Shown: positions 1 to 6,970, counted from the first letter of the stretch. The stretch is 12,562 bases of DNA from Pseudomonadota bacterium (GCA_023389425.1 JAEWEK010000059.1:1-12562), one strand, 5' to 3'. Notes: generated by a model from the sequence alone, not told the origin. A program made the numbers and translations.

Positions 1-71
1 ACTGCGCCCAGCTGTTCGCCGGCGGCCCGGCCGCCGACGCCACCCAGCCGGCCAGCGGCACCCGGCACTGA
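1..71 (+). CDS. C-terminal end of an upstream gene (partial)
   Basis: Only the last 22 codons and a TGA stop at 69-71 are inside the window. The frame starts at base 3. Every sense codon ends in G or C, the signature of real coding sequence in this genome. The peptide end is rich in Ala, Gly and Pro with one Cys near the start and ends in Arg-His, which looks like a flexible tail and carries no recognisable motif. It converges on the minus-strand gene that ends at 76, leaving 4 bases between the two stop codons. The family cannot be named from this fragment. Confidence 0.6.
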   Translation, partial: CAQLFAGGPAADATQPASGTRH

Positions 72-75
72 GCGC

Positions 76-813
76 CTACAGGCGGGTCTCGACCAGGGTC
101 ACGATGTCCAGCGGCCCGACGAATTCGATGGTCGTGGCGCTGTCCTGCAGCTTGTCGTCGTACTTGAGCAGCAGGCAGTTGCCGACGCGGCCGGTGGCGC
201 CGGGCGCGCCGTCGATGCGGATGTCGCCGTCCGGCTTGAGGAAGCAGGCTTTCAGGCCGTCGTAGCCGGTGCGCTTGAGGGTGCGCAGCGAATTGTTCTG
301 CGGCGTGATCATCAGCTGGACGGCGTGCACCTCGCTGATCGCCTTGCGCAGGTCGGCGTAGGCGATGCGCTGCCCGGCCCCGACCCGGACCGTCCAGGCG
401 ACCCCGATCGAGCGCCTGGCCGTCTGTTCCTTGAACATGATGAGCGCATCGTCATCGTCCAGCGCCGCCTGCAGGTAGTCGAGCGTGAAATAGCCGCCGC
501 GGCGCACCTTGATGTCCTCGTCGAAGCCATCGCCGACCACCGACACGCCCCAGCTCCTGGGCAGGTAGACGTCGCTCTGGCGCTCGGTCAGTTCGGTGAA
601 CAGGATGCGGTAGCTGAAGTCCAGCACGCGCGGCTCGGACGGCAGCCAGCCGCGCAGCTGCTTCTGCCCTTCCCAGAAAAACTTGTAGGGCACGTCGCCG
701 GGATTGCGGCGGCCGTCGACCTTGATGGTGCGGGGCGCCTCGGCCTGGGCGAGCGCCGCGGACGCGCACGCGGCCAGCAAAAGGCACAGTGACAGGCGGG
801 CCAGACGGTACAT
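76..813 (-). CDS. Exported protein of unknown function
   Basis: A 245-residue protein that I do not recognise. The start at 813 is chosen because AAGGAG lies 5 bases upstream and the protein then opens with a classic export signal (MYRLARLSLCLLLAACASA). An in-frame ATG 10 codons further up has no such support and would bury the signal. The signal is ambiguous: L13-A14-A15-C16 fits a lipobox, so it may be a lipoprotein, but ALAQA followed by EAP near residue 24 also fits signal peptidase I. The mature part is mixed alpha/beta in character, with many Asp/Glu and aromatic residues. Two cysteines lie in the C-terminal third (in KACFLK and GNCLLL) and could form a disulfide if the protein is periplasmic. 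No catalytic motif is visible. It lies downstream of the pyrG-ftsB operon but has its own ribosome binding site and a 79-bp gap, so it is probably transcribed separately. Confidence 0.8.
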   Translation of the reverse strand: MYRLARLSLCLLLAACASAALAQAEAPRTIKVDGRRNPGDVPYKFFWEGQKQLRGWLPSEPRVLDFSYRILFTELTERQSDVYLPRSWGVSVVGDGFDEDIKVRRGGYFTLDYLQAALDDDDALIMFKEQTARRSIGVAWTVRVGAGQRIAYADLRKAISEVHAVQLMITPQNNSLRTLKRTGYDGLKACFLKPDGDIRIDGAPGATGRVGNCLLLKYDDKLQDSATTIEFVGPLDIVTLVETRL

Positions 814-892
814 CGATACTCCTTGAGCGAACTGTATGCACACAGCAGGGTAAGCGATTCCTTGCCGGCTTGCAATTGCCGACCGACTGGGG
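814..892 (-). promoter_or_regulatory. Possible promoter region of the exported protein gene
   Basis: On the minus strand a TTGCAA hexamer is followed after 17 bases by TACCCT, then by the AAGGAG ribosome binding site of the gene starting at 813. The -35 matches 4 of 6 and the -10 only 3 of 6 consensus positions, so this is a weak candidate. No terminator with a T-run is seen for the operon that ends at 893. Confidence 0.25.
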
Positions 893-1141
893 TCAGCGGT
901 AGAGGTCGATGACCTTCATGATGCCCAGGGTCAGGTCGAGGGGGAGTTCGCCGCGCTCGAGGGCGGCGCGCAGGGCGGCCACCGGGTAGCCGGCGGCCGC
1001 GGCCAGCTCGGCCGATGCGGGGGCGTGCGCGGCGGCGTGCAGGGCGGCGCTGATCTGCGCGGGGTCGCCGGACTCGAAGGCGGCGGCCAGGTGGGCGGCC
1101 AGGGCTTCGAGGGTGGCCAGCGCTGCGGTGGGGGTGGGCAT
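893..1141 (-). CDS. Addiction-module-antidote-like HTH protein, no toxin partner
   Basis: An 82-residue, very Ala-rich protein. Its pattern fits the HigA-like 'probable addiction module antidote' family. A helix carrying an acidic GDP motif (about residues 12-28, LAAAFESGDP) is followed by alternating small helices. A degenerate helix-turn-helix then runs over about 42-66 (AELAAAAGYPVAALRAALE), and the end resembles the TLxxVxKAL-type tail of the family. Family members normally bind and repress their own promoter and neutralise an adjacent RelE-like toxin. Here no toxin gene lies on either side. It is last in the pyrG-kdsA-eno-ftsB series, 56 bp after ftsB, with a REP-like hairpin in that gap and no clear Shine-Dalgarno sequence. 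It may be an orphan regulator or a decayed antitoxin. The family match is by pattern only. Confidence 0.6.
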   Translation of the reverse strand: MPTPTAALATLEALAAHLAAAFESGDPAQISAALHAAAHAPASAELAAAAGYPVAALRAALERGELPLDLTLGIMKVIDLYR

Positions 1142-1163
1142 TGCGGTCTGCCGGCAAAATGGG

Positions 1164-1183
1164 GTTCCCGCCTTCGCGGGAAC
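1164..1183. repeat. REP-like palindrome, copy 1 (ftsB-HTH gap)
   Basis: GTTCCCGC at 1164-1171 pairs perfectly with GCGGGAAC at 1176-1183 around a CTTC loop. The flanks (GGG before, GAC after) match those of the second copy at 2934-2953. This is the widespread GC-rich palindrome type that proteobacterial genomes scatter between genes. There is no T-run, so it is unlikely to be a simple intrinsic terminator. In the operon mRNA it could slow 3' exonucleases or separate expression of ftsB from the gene after it. Confidence 0.8.
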
Positions 1184-1197
1184 GACGGGGGAGGCGC

Positions 1198-1554
1198 TCA
1201 GTCGTCGAGGGGCTTGGCGTGTTTGGCGTTCGGTTCGGGCGGCAGCGTCGGATGCGGGGTCATGCTGGGGGCGTCCTTGCTGCCCGGCTTGAGCACCTGG
1301 ATGAAGATCTCGTTCTGCTTGATCATGCCCAGCTCGTAGCGGGCCCGTTCCTCGACCGCGCCGGTGCCGTTCTTCAGGTCGCGCACTTCCGATTCCAGCT
1401 TGGCGTTGCGCGCCTTCAGCTCGTCCGTCTTCTTGCGGGTGGCCTCGACCTGCGCCTCCATCTCGTGCACGGCCAGCCAGCCGCCTTTCCCCAGCCACAG
1501 CGGGTACTGGATCAGCAGCAGCAAGGCGCACAGGGCCAGGGTGATGAGGCGCAT
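1198..1554 (-). CDS. ftsB: Cell division protein FtsB
   Basis: A 118-residue bitopic inner-membrane protein of the divisome, which in known bacteria forms the FtsQLB complex that licenses septal peptidoglycan synthesis. The sequence shows a short cytoplasmic N-terminus and one transmembrane helix (about residues 3-21, ending LLLLIQYPLWLG). A periplasmic coiled coil rich in Glu and Lys follows (about 29-64, with VEATRKKTDELKARNAKLE). The conserved EERARYELGMIKQNEIF block lies at about 68-84. The tail after residue 90 is Pro/Lys-rich and longer than in E. coli FtsB (103 aa). Position directly after eno is the classic arrangement. No Shine-Dalgarno sequence precedes the ATG; instead a strong hairpin ends 8 bases before it, so translation may depend on read-through or coupling from eno. 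Confidence 0.95.
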   Translation of the reverse strand: MRLITLALCALLLLIQYPLWLGKGGWLAVHEMEAQVEATRKKTDELKARNAKLESEVRDLKNGTGAVEERARYELGMIKQNEIFIQVLKPGSKDAPSMTPHPTLPPEPNAKHAKPLDD

Positions 1555-1562
1555 CGGCGAAC

Positions 1563-1584
1563 GCCGGCCAGTCGCCTGGCCGGC
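1563..1584 (-). promoter_or_regulatory. Hairpin with GNRA-type loop between eno and ftsB
   Basis: In the mRNA sense (minus strand), GCCGGCCAG and CTGGCCGGC form a perfect 9-bp stem closed by a GCGA loop, a member of the very stable GNRA class. It fills the 39-nt gap between the eno stop (1594) and the ftsB start (1554). It is not followed by a U-run, so a plain rho-independent terminator is unlikely. A processing, stability or translation-control element is more plausible. Confidence 0.7.
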
Positions 1585-1593
1585 CCCTCGGGA

Positions 1594-2880
1594 TTACTTC
1601 AGGTTGTAGAACGCGTCGCGGCCCGGGTAGCTGGCGATGTCGCCCAGGTCTTCCTCGATGCGCAGCAGCTGGTTGTACTTGGCCATGCGGTCCGAACGCG
1701 ACAGCGAGCCGGTCTTGATCTGCAGCGCGTTGGTGCCGACCGCGATGTCGGCGATGGTCGAGTCCTCGGTCTCGCCCGAACGGTGCGAGATGACGGCGGT
1801 GTAGCCGGCGCGCTTGGCCATCTCGATCGCGGCGAAGGTCTCGGTCAGGGTGCCGATCTGGTTGATCTTGATTAGGATCGAGTTGGCGATGCCCTTCTGG
1901 ATGCCTTCCTTCAGGATCTTGGTGTTGGTGACGTACAGGTCGTCGCCGACCAGCTGCACCTTCTGGCCCAGGGCGTCGGTGAGGATCTTCCAGCCGTCCC
2001 AGTCGCCTTCGGCCATGGCGTCCTCGATCGAGATGATCGGGTACTTGTCGCACCAGGTGGCCAGCATGTTGGTGAAGTCCTGGGCCGACAGCGCCAGCCC
2101 GCCCTCGCCTTCCAGCACGTACTTGCCGTCCTTGTAGAACTCGCTGGCGGCGCAGTCCAGGCCGATGCAGATGTCGTGCCCGGCCACGTAGCCGGCCTGC
2201 TCGATCGCCTGCATGATCAGCTTGATCGCTTCCTCGTGGTTGGCGACCGACGGCGCGAAGCCGCCCTCGTCGCCGACGGCGGTGTTCAGGCCCTTGCTGT
2301 GCAGGATCTTCTTGAGGGTGTGGAATACCTCGGCGCCGTAGCGGATGGCTTCCTTGAAGGACGGCGCGCCGACCGGGATGATCATGAATTCCTGGATGTC
2401 CAGGTTGTTGTCGGCGTGGGCGCCGCCGTTGATCACGTTCATCATCGGCACCGGCATCTGCATCGCGCCCGAGCCGCCGAAGTAGCGGTACAGCGGCAGC
2501 CCGGCTTCCTCGGCGGCGGCCTTGGCCACCGCCATCGACACCGCCAGCATGGCGTTGGCGCCCAGGCGGCTCTTGTTGTCGGTGCCGTCGAGGTCGATCA
2601 GGGTGCGGTCGAGGAAGGCTTGCTCATTGGCGTCCAGGCCCATGATGGCTTCGCTGATCTCGGTGTTGATGTTCTCGCAGGCTTGCAGCACGCCCTTGCC
2701 GAAATAGCGCTTGGGGTCGCCGTCGCGCAGCTCGATCGCTTCGCGCGAGCCGGTCGAGGCGCCGGACGGCACCGCGGCGCGGCCCATGACGCCCGATTCC
2801 AGCAGCACGTCGCATTCGACGGTCGGGTTGCCGCGCGAGTCGATGATTTCGCGGCCGATGATGTCAACGATGGCACTCAT
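1594..2880 (-). CDS. eno: Enolase (phosphopyruvate hydratase)
   Basis: A 428-residue enolase, full length for the family. It converts 2-phosphoglycerate to phosphoenolpyruvate in glycolysis and gluconeogenesis, and in many proteobacteria it is also part of the RNA degradosome. The start at 2880 gives the canonical MSAIVDIIGREIIDSRGNPT; an upstream in-frame ATG would add 17 unconserved residues. GGAG lies 11 bases upstream, rather far. All active-site features are present: S42 loop (SGASTGSREA), H155, E164, E205, Mg ligands D242, E286 and D313, catalytic K338, the H366-R367-S368 signature (VISHRSGETED) and K389. It lies between kdsA and ftsB in the usual betaproteobacterial order, with REP-like and GNRA hairpins on its two sides that could set its transcript level apart from its neighbours. 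Confidence 0.99.
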   Translation of the reverse strand: MSAIVDIIGREIIDSRGNPTVECDVLLESGVMGRAAVPSGASTGSREAIELRDGDPKRYFGKGVLQACENINTEISEAIMGLDANEQAFLDRTLIDLDGTDNKSRLGANAMLAVSMAVAKAAAEEAGLPLYRYFGGSGAMQMPVPMMNVINGGAHADNNLDIQEFMIIPVGAPSFKEAIRYGAEVFHTLKKILHSKGLNTAVGDEGGFAPSVANHEEAIKLIMQAIEQAGYVAGHDICIGLDCAASEFYKDGKYVLEGEGGLALSAQDFTNMLATWCDKYPIISIEDAMAEGDWDGWKILTDALGQKVQLVGDDLYVTNTKILKEGIQKGIANSILIKINQIGTLTETFAAIEMAKRAGYTAVISHRSGETEDSTIADIAVGTNALQIKTGSLSRSDRMAKYNQLLRIEEDLGDIASYPGRDAFYNLK

Positions 2881-2933
2881 GTAGTTCTGGTCTCCGAAGA
2901 TTGAAAAGGTGCGGGGCGGCACGCTCAGCATGG

Positions 2934-2953
2934 GTCCCCGCCTGCGCGGGGAC
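2934..2953. repeat. REP-like palindrome, copy 2 (kdsA-eno gap)
   Basis: GTCCCCGC at 2934-2941 pairs with GCGGGGAC at 2946-2953 around a CTGC loop. It has the same flanks and orientation as the copy at 1164-1183. One stem pair differs between the copies (T:A there, C:G here) and both partners have changed, so pairing is kept. It sits in the 84-bp gap between the kdsA stop and the eno start. Confidence 0.8.
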
Positions 2954-2964
2954 GACGTGCCATA

Positions 2965-3819
2965 TTACTTGAAGCTGTGTTCCATGAAGCCGGCGCGCTT
3001 GACGATGCGGTCGAGCTCGACCAGGGTCGTCAGCAGTTCCTTCATGCGGTCGAGCGGCATCGCGTTGGGGCCGTCCGACATTGCCACCGCCGGGTTCGGG
3101 TGGGTTTCCATGAACAGTCCGGCGACGCCGGCGGCGACGGCGGCGCGCGCCAGCACCGGGATGTGCTCGCGCTGGCCGCCGGAGGAGCTGCCCTGCCCGC
3201 CCGGCAGCTGCACCGAGTGGGTGGCGTCGAACACCACCGGGCAGTGCGACTCGCGCATGATGGCCAGGCCGCGCATGTCCGACACCAGGTTGTTGTAGCC
3301 GAACGAGGCGCCACGCTCGCAGGCCATGAAATTGTCTTGTTCCAGGCCGGCCGCGGCGGCCGCGGCGCGCGCCTTGTCGATCACGTTCTTCATGTCGCCC
3401 GGGGCCAGGAACTGGCCCTTCTTGATGTTGACCGGCTTGCCGGAACGGGCGCAGGCGTTGATGAAGTCGGTCTGGCGGCACAGGAAGGCCGGGGTCTGCA
3501 GCACGTCGACCACGGCCGCCACCAGCGGGATCTCGTCCTCGGTGTGGATGTCGGTCAGCACCGGCACGCCGATCTCTTTTTTCACCTTGGCCAGGATCGC
3601 CAGGCCCTTGTCCATGCCGGGGCCGCGGAACGACTTGCCGGACGAGCGGTTGGCCTTGTCGAAGGACGACTTGTAGATGAAGGGGATGCCCAGCGCGGAC
3701 GTGAGTTCCTTCAGGGTGCCGGCCGTGTCCAGCGCCAGCTGCTCCGATTCGATCACGCAGGTGCCGGCGATCAGGAAGATCGGGTGCTCGAGGCCGACGT
3801 CAAAACCGCAAAGCTTCAT
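2965..3819 (-). CDS. kdsA: 3-deoxy-D-manno-octulosonate-8-phosphate synthase, metal-dependent type
   Basis: A 284-residue enzyme of the DAHP-synthase-like TIM-barrel family. It condenses arabinose-5-phosphate with phosphoenolpyruvate to form KDO-8-phosphate, the precursor of the inner core sugar of lipopolysaccharide. Visible signatures are KSSFDKANRSS (about 50-60), the FRGPGMDKG loop, RQTDFI and the GASFGYNNLVSDM block (170-182). C21 in IAGTCVIES stands where E. coli and Neisseria KdsA have Asn. Together with H201, E238 and D249 it supplies the four ligands of the metal-dependent class known from Aquifex. The start at 3819 has AAGGAG 7 bases upstream. Its ATG overlaps the pyrG TGA (ATGA, 4 nt), which predicts translational coupling. 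The enzyme downstream in the operon, enolase, makes its PEP substrate. Confidence 0.98.
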   Translation of the reverse strand: MKLCGFDVGLEHPIFLIAGTCVIESEQLALDTAGTLKELTSALGIPFIYKSSFDKANRSSGKSFRGPGMDKGLAILAKVKKEIGVPVLTDIHTEDEIPLVAAVVDVLQTPAFLCRQTDFINACARSGKPVNIKKGQFLAPGDMKNVIDKARAAAAAAGLEQDNFMACERGASFGYNNLVSDMRGLAIMRESHCPVVFDATHSVQLPGGQGSSSGGQREHIPVLARAAVAAGVAGLFMETHPNPAVAMSDGPNAMPLDRMKELLTTLVELDRIVKRAGFMEHSFK

Positions 3820-5492
3820 GCCACTTCTCCTTGCACGGCGGGCGAATTGGCGGCCGTGCGGGCGTTGGCGGCCTGGTGCGCCAGGGCCGCCTGGATGAAC
3901 GAGGTGAACAGGGGGTGGCCGGCGCGCGGGGTCGACTTGAACTCCGGGTGGTACTGCACGCCCATGTACCAGGGGTGGGTGCTGCGCGGCAGTTCCATGA
4001 TCTCGCACAGGTCTTCGTTGGGGGTGCGCGCCGCGACCACCATGCCGGCCGCCTCGACCTTGGGCAGGTAGAAGTTGTTGGCTTCGTAGCGGTGGCGGTG
4101 GCGCTCGGTGACGACGCTGCCGTAGATGTCGGCGGCCAGGGTGCCTTCCTTGACGGCGCAGGTCTGGGCGCCCAGGCGCATGGTGCCGCCGAGGTCGGAA
4201 TTGGTGTCGCGCTTTTCGACCTTGCCGTCGTGGTTCTGCCACTCGGTGATCAGGGCCACCACGGGCTGGGCGGTGTCGGGGTCGAACTCGGTCGAGTTGG
4301 CGTCCGGCAGGCCGGCCATGTGGCGCGCGTATTCGATCAGCGCGACCTGCATGCCGAGGCAGATGCCCAGGTAGGGGATCTGGTGCTCGCGGGCGAAGCG
4401 GGCGGCGGCGATCTTGCCTTCGACGCCGCGCTTGCCGAAGCCGCCCGGCACCAGGATGGCGTCGTACTTGGCCAGTTCGGCGGTGCCGCGGGTTTCCAGC
4501 TCTTCCGAGTCGAGGTATTCGATGTTGACCTTCGATTCGGTGTGGATGCCGGCGTGGCGCAGGGCTTCGGTCAGCGACTTGTAGGATTCGGTCAGGTCGA
4601 CGTACTTGCCGACCATGCCGATCGTGACTTCGTGGCGGGGATGCTCGAGCGTGTGGATCAGGCGGGTCCAGACCGACAGGTCGGCCGGCGGCGCCTGGAT
4701 GTCGAGCGCCTCGAGGATGATGTCGTCCAGGCCCTGGTCGTGCAGCACCTGCGGCACCTTGTAGATGGTGTCGACGTCCCACACCGAGATCACGGCCGGC
4801 TCCTCGACGTTGGCGAACAGCGAGATCTTGGCGCGCTCGTCGTCCGGGATGGGGCGGTCGGCGCGGCACAAGAGCGCGTTGGGCGAGATGCCGATCTCGC
4901 GCAGCTTTTGCACGCTGTGCTGGGTCGGCTTGGTCTTGAGTTCGCCGGCGGAGGCGATGTAGGGCACCGGGGTCAGGTGCACGAAGGCGGCCGACTTGCG
5001 GCCCACGCGCAGGCTCAGCTGGCGGGCCGCCTCGAGGAAGGGCAGGGATTCGATGTCGCCCACGGTGCCGCCGATCTCGACCAGCGCGACGTCGACGCCC
5101 TCGGCGCCGCGCCGGATGTAGTCCTGGATCTCGTTGGTGATGTGCGGGATCACTTGCACCGTCTTGCCCAGGTATTCGCCGCGGCGTTCCTTGCGGATCA
5201 CGGATTCGTAGATCTGGCCGGTGGTGAAGTTGTTCACCTTCTTCATCCGGGTGCTGATGAAGCGCTCGTAGTGGCCCAGGTCGAGGTCGGTCTCGGCGCC
5301 GTCGTCGGTGACGAACACTTCGCCGTGCTGCATCGGGCTCATGGTGCCCGGGTCGACGTTGATGTACGGGTCGAGCTTGAGCATGGTGACTTTGAGGCCG
5401 CGCGATTCGAGGATCGCGGCGAGGGAGGCGGCCGCGATCCCCTTGCCCAGGGAAGACACGACGCCGCCGGTGACGAAGACAAATTTGGTCAT
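3816..5492 (-). CDS. pyrG: CTP synthase (glutamine-hydrolysing)
   Basis: A 558-residue CTP synthase that makes CTP from UTP, ATP and glutamine. The N-terminal synthase domain (about 1-270) shows the P-loop region TKFVFVTGGVVSSLGKG and the conserved KLDPYINVDPGTMSPMQHGE, DDGAETDLDLGHYERF and HLTPVP blocks. The C-terminal class I glutamine amidotransferase domain (about 290-540) has the triad C378 (GICLGMQ), H515 and E517 (YHPEF). The start at 5492 gives the canonical MTKFVFVTGG; an in-frame ATG 17 codons up adds unconserved sequence. No good Shine-Dalgarno sequence precedes it, and a small hairpin lies just upstream. The Ala-rich C-terminal tail is lineage-specific. First gene of the operon. 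CTP is also consumed downstream of KdsA, when KdsB makes CMP-KDO, which may explain the pyrG-kdsA pairing. Confidence 0.99.
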   Translation of the reverse strand: MTKFVFVTGGVVSSLGKGIAAASLAAILESRGLKVTMLKLDPYINVDPGTMSPMQHGEVFVTDDGAETDLDLGHYERFISTRMKKVNNFTTGQIYESVIRKERRGEYLGKTVQVIPHITNEIQDYIRRGAEGVDVALVEIGGTVGDIESLPFLEAARQLSLRVGRKSAAFVHLTPVPYIASAGELKTKPTQHSVQKLREIGISPNALLCRADRPIPDDERAKISLFANVEEPAVISVWDVDTIYKVPQVLHDQGLDDIILEALDIQAPPADLSVWTRLIHTLEHPRHEVTIGMVGKYVDLTESYKSLTEALRHAGIHTESKVNIEYLDSEELETRGTAELAKYDAILVPGGFGKRGVEGKIAAARFAREHQIPYLGICLGMQVALIEYARHMAGLPDANSTEFDPDTAQPVVALITEWQNHDGKVEKRDTNSDLGGTMRLGAQTCAVKEGTLAADIYGSVVTERHRHRYEANNFYLPKVEAAGMVVAARTPNEDLCEIMELPRSTHPWYMGVQYHPEFKSTPRAGHPLFTSFIQAALAHQAANARTAANSPAVQGEVA

Positions 5493-5502
5493 TGTGCTGT
5501 TG

Positions 5503-5516
5503 GTGCCGAACGGCAC
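5503..5516 (-). promoter_or_regulatory. Small hairpin in the pyrG leader
   Basis: In the mRNA sense GTGCC-GTTC-GGCAC forms a perfect 5-bp stem with a 4-nt loop, ending 10 bases before the pyrG start codon. The leader has no clear Shine-Dalgarno sequence, so the hairpin sits where the ribosome would land. Its function is unknown. Confidence 0.4.
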
Positions 5517-5531
5517 GCGCGGGAAATTGAA

Positions 5532-5568
5532 ATTATACCCCAAACCGCGCGCTGCTTCTTCATGTCAA
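5532..5568 (-). promoter_or_regulatory. Promoter of the pyrG-kdsA-eno-ftsB operon
   Basis: On the minus strand a perfect TATAAT (5537-5532) lies about 40 bp before the pyrG start, which suits a sigma-70 -10 box. A perfect TTGACA lies upstream at 5568-5563, but the spacer is 25 bp instead of about 17. The two therefore cannot act as an ordinary pair. Either another, poor hexamer (AAGAAG at the 17-bp position) serves as -35, or an activator is needed. The gap also contains the end of the porin gene at 5583 without a visible terminator. Confidence 0.6.
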
Positions 5569-5582
5569 CATAACAAGGGCGT

Positions 5583-6902
5583 TCAGAACTGGGCGTGCAG
5601 GCGCAGGGCGTAGATCGGGACCGGGCCGCGGCTTTTGTTGTAGGCCGGGTTGCTGGCGCGCTGGACGTCGACGCTCAGGTTGAGCCAGCTGGCCAGGCGC
5701 GCCGCATAGTAGGCTTCGACGATCCGTTCGGCGCCGTAGGACAGCGCGCCGTCGCCGATCAGGATGCCGATGCCGCCGCGCGCCAGGTAGGCGCGGGCGT
5801 CGCCCGAGAGCTGGTTGGCGACGGCGGCCACGCCGAGGCGGTCGCCGGCGCGGCCCCAGCGCTCGCCCTCGAACACCAGGCCGGCCGCCAGCGAGCGGTT
5901 GATCTCGGTGAATTCGTAGGCTTCCTTGCTGCCGTCGTTGGCGCCGGCGCGGGCGAACAGGCCGATGCCGGCGGCCAGCTCCTGTTCCAGGTTCAGCACC
6001 AGGCCGGCGCGCCAGCCGGGCCGCCGCACCAGCGCGGTGTCGGGCGCCCCGCCCTGCTGCGCGGCCAGCGCCACCGCCTCGCCGTAGCGGCCCATGCGCG
6101 CCTTGTTGGCGAAGCCGAGCAGGCGCAGGGCGCCCGGATGGCCGCGCCATGCGTAGCGCTGCTCGAGCTCGCCGACCAGCATGTATTGGCCGAAGTGCGG
6201 GGCGACGATCTTGTCGTTCGGCAGCGGCGACAGCTGGAACAGGCCGGCGCGCCAGGTGCGGCTGCCGCGCGCCAGCTCGGCCGCCAGGCCGTAGGTGAAG
6301 CCCCAGGGATCGGCCGCGTAGTCGAAGGCGCCGGCGTCGATCACCGCCCAGTTGAGGAAGTCGGCGCGCGGGTCGTGCGCGTAGCGGTTGCTGTCGAAGA
6401 TGTCGGTGACGCCGAATTTGCCGGCGGTGATGGTCAGCTTGTCCTTGGCCACACTGGTGGCCAGCTGGTTGGCCGCGCCTTCGACCTGCTCGCTGTCGGC
6501 GCCCAGCGGCACGACGTGGCGCAGGAACAGGCGCGGCACCCGCAGGTAGGGGGCGTGGGCGCCGACCTTGTAAGCTTCGCCGCTGGGGAAGCCGGCCATG
6601 CCGGTGGTGTCGGCCAGGCCGAAGCCCTGGTCGATTTCCGGGTTGATCCAGAGCTCGGTGTTGCGGCCCAGGCGCAGGCCGGCGAACAGGGTCAGGTCGG
6701 TGGTTTCCTCGGTGTCGCCGCGCGCGTTCAGGCTGTTCTGGCCGCTGTAGGACGAGCGGAAGGACGTGTTCTTCTGGACGACGTTGGTGGCCTGGCCGTG
6801 GATGGCCCAGGCTTCGGGCTCGGGATCGGCGGCGGCGGCGCCCCAGTGGACCAGCAGGCAGGACAGGGCTGCCCGGACCAGCGCGCGGATGTGTTTGTTC
6901 AT
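5583..6902 (-). CDS. OprB-family carbohydrate-selective porin
   Basis: A 439-residue outer-membrane beta-barrel protein of the OprB family (PF04966 type), whose members let sugars cross the outer membrane. An N-terminal signal peptide (about 1-25, ending GAAAA before DPEPE) is followed by alternating amphipathic strands. The diagnostic block is at about 158-210: TAGKFGVTDIFDSNRYA, then DPRADFLNWAV, then a DYAADPWGFTYGLAAEL segment, as in OprB. The chain ends in Phe (LRLHAQF), the aromatic end recognised by the BAM machinery. The start at 6902 has GGAG 7 bases upstream. Length is normal for the family. No sugar ABC transporter or catabolic gene is adjacent, so the substrate is unknown. It is transcribed toward pyrG, 90 bp upstream of it, and probably forms its own unit. 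Confidence 0.9.
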   Translation of the reverse strand: MNKHIRALVRAALSCLLVHWGAAAADPEPEAWAIHGQATNVVQKNTSFRSSYSGQNSLNARGDTEETTDLTLFAGLRLGRNTELWINPEIDQGFGLADTTGMAGFPSGEAYKVGAHAPYLRVPRLFLRHVVPLGADSEQVEGAANQLATSVAKDKLTITAGKFGVTDIFDSNRYAHDPRADFLNWAVIDAGAFDYAADPWGFTYGLAAELARGSRTWRAGLFQLSPLPNDKIVAPHFGQYMLVGELEQRYAWRGHPGALRLLGFANKARMGRYGEAVALAAQQGGAPDTALVRRPGWRAGLVLNLEQELAAGIGLFARAGANDGSKEAYEFTEINRSLAAGLVFEGERWGRAGDRLGVAAVANQLSGDARAYLARGGIGILIGDGALSYGAERIVEAYYAARLASWLNLSVDVQRASNPAYNKSRGPVPIYALRLHAQF

Positions 6903-6940
6903 GTGTTGGCTCCGTGGTGCGGGCGGAGCTTAACAGATGT

Positions 6941-6958
6941 CGGCGGCGCGCGCCGCCG
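6941..6958. repeat. 18-bp perfect GC palindrome upstream of the porin
   Basis: CGGCGGCGC and GCGCCGCCG form a perfect dyad without a spacer, in the 68-bp gap between the small membrane protein stop (6971) and the porin start (6902). It could fold as a terminator-like hairpin but has no T-run. It could equally be an operator for the porin, or chance in such GC-rich DNA. Confidence 0.4.
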
Positions 6959-6970
6959 CGGCGTTGGTAT

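Noticed and set aside
893..1141. Complete toxin-antitoxin module
   Set aside because: No toxin-like frame is present in either neighbouring gap; the neighbours are ftsB and an exported protein.
3831..5573. Open frame of 580 codons on the plus strand opposite pyrG and kdsA
   Set aside because: Antisense shadow with low-complexity Val/Gly/Asp/His content and no motif; pyrG and kdsA on the other strand are certain.
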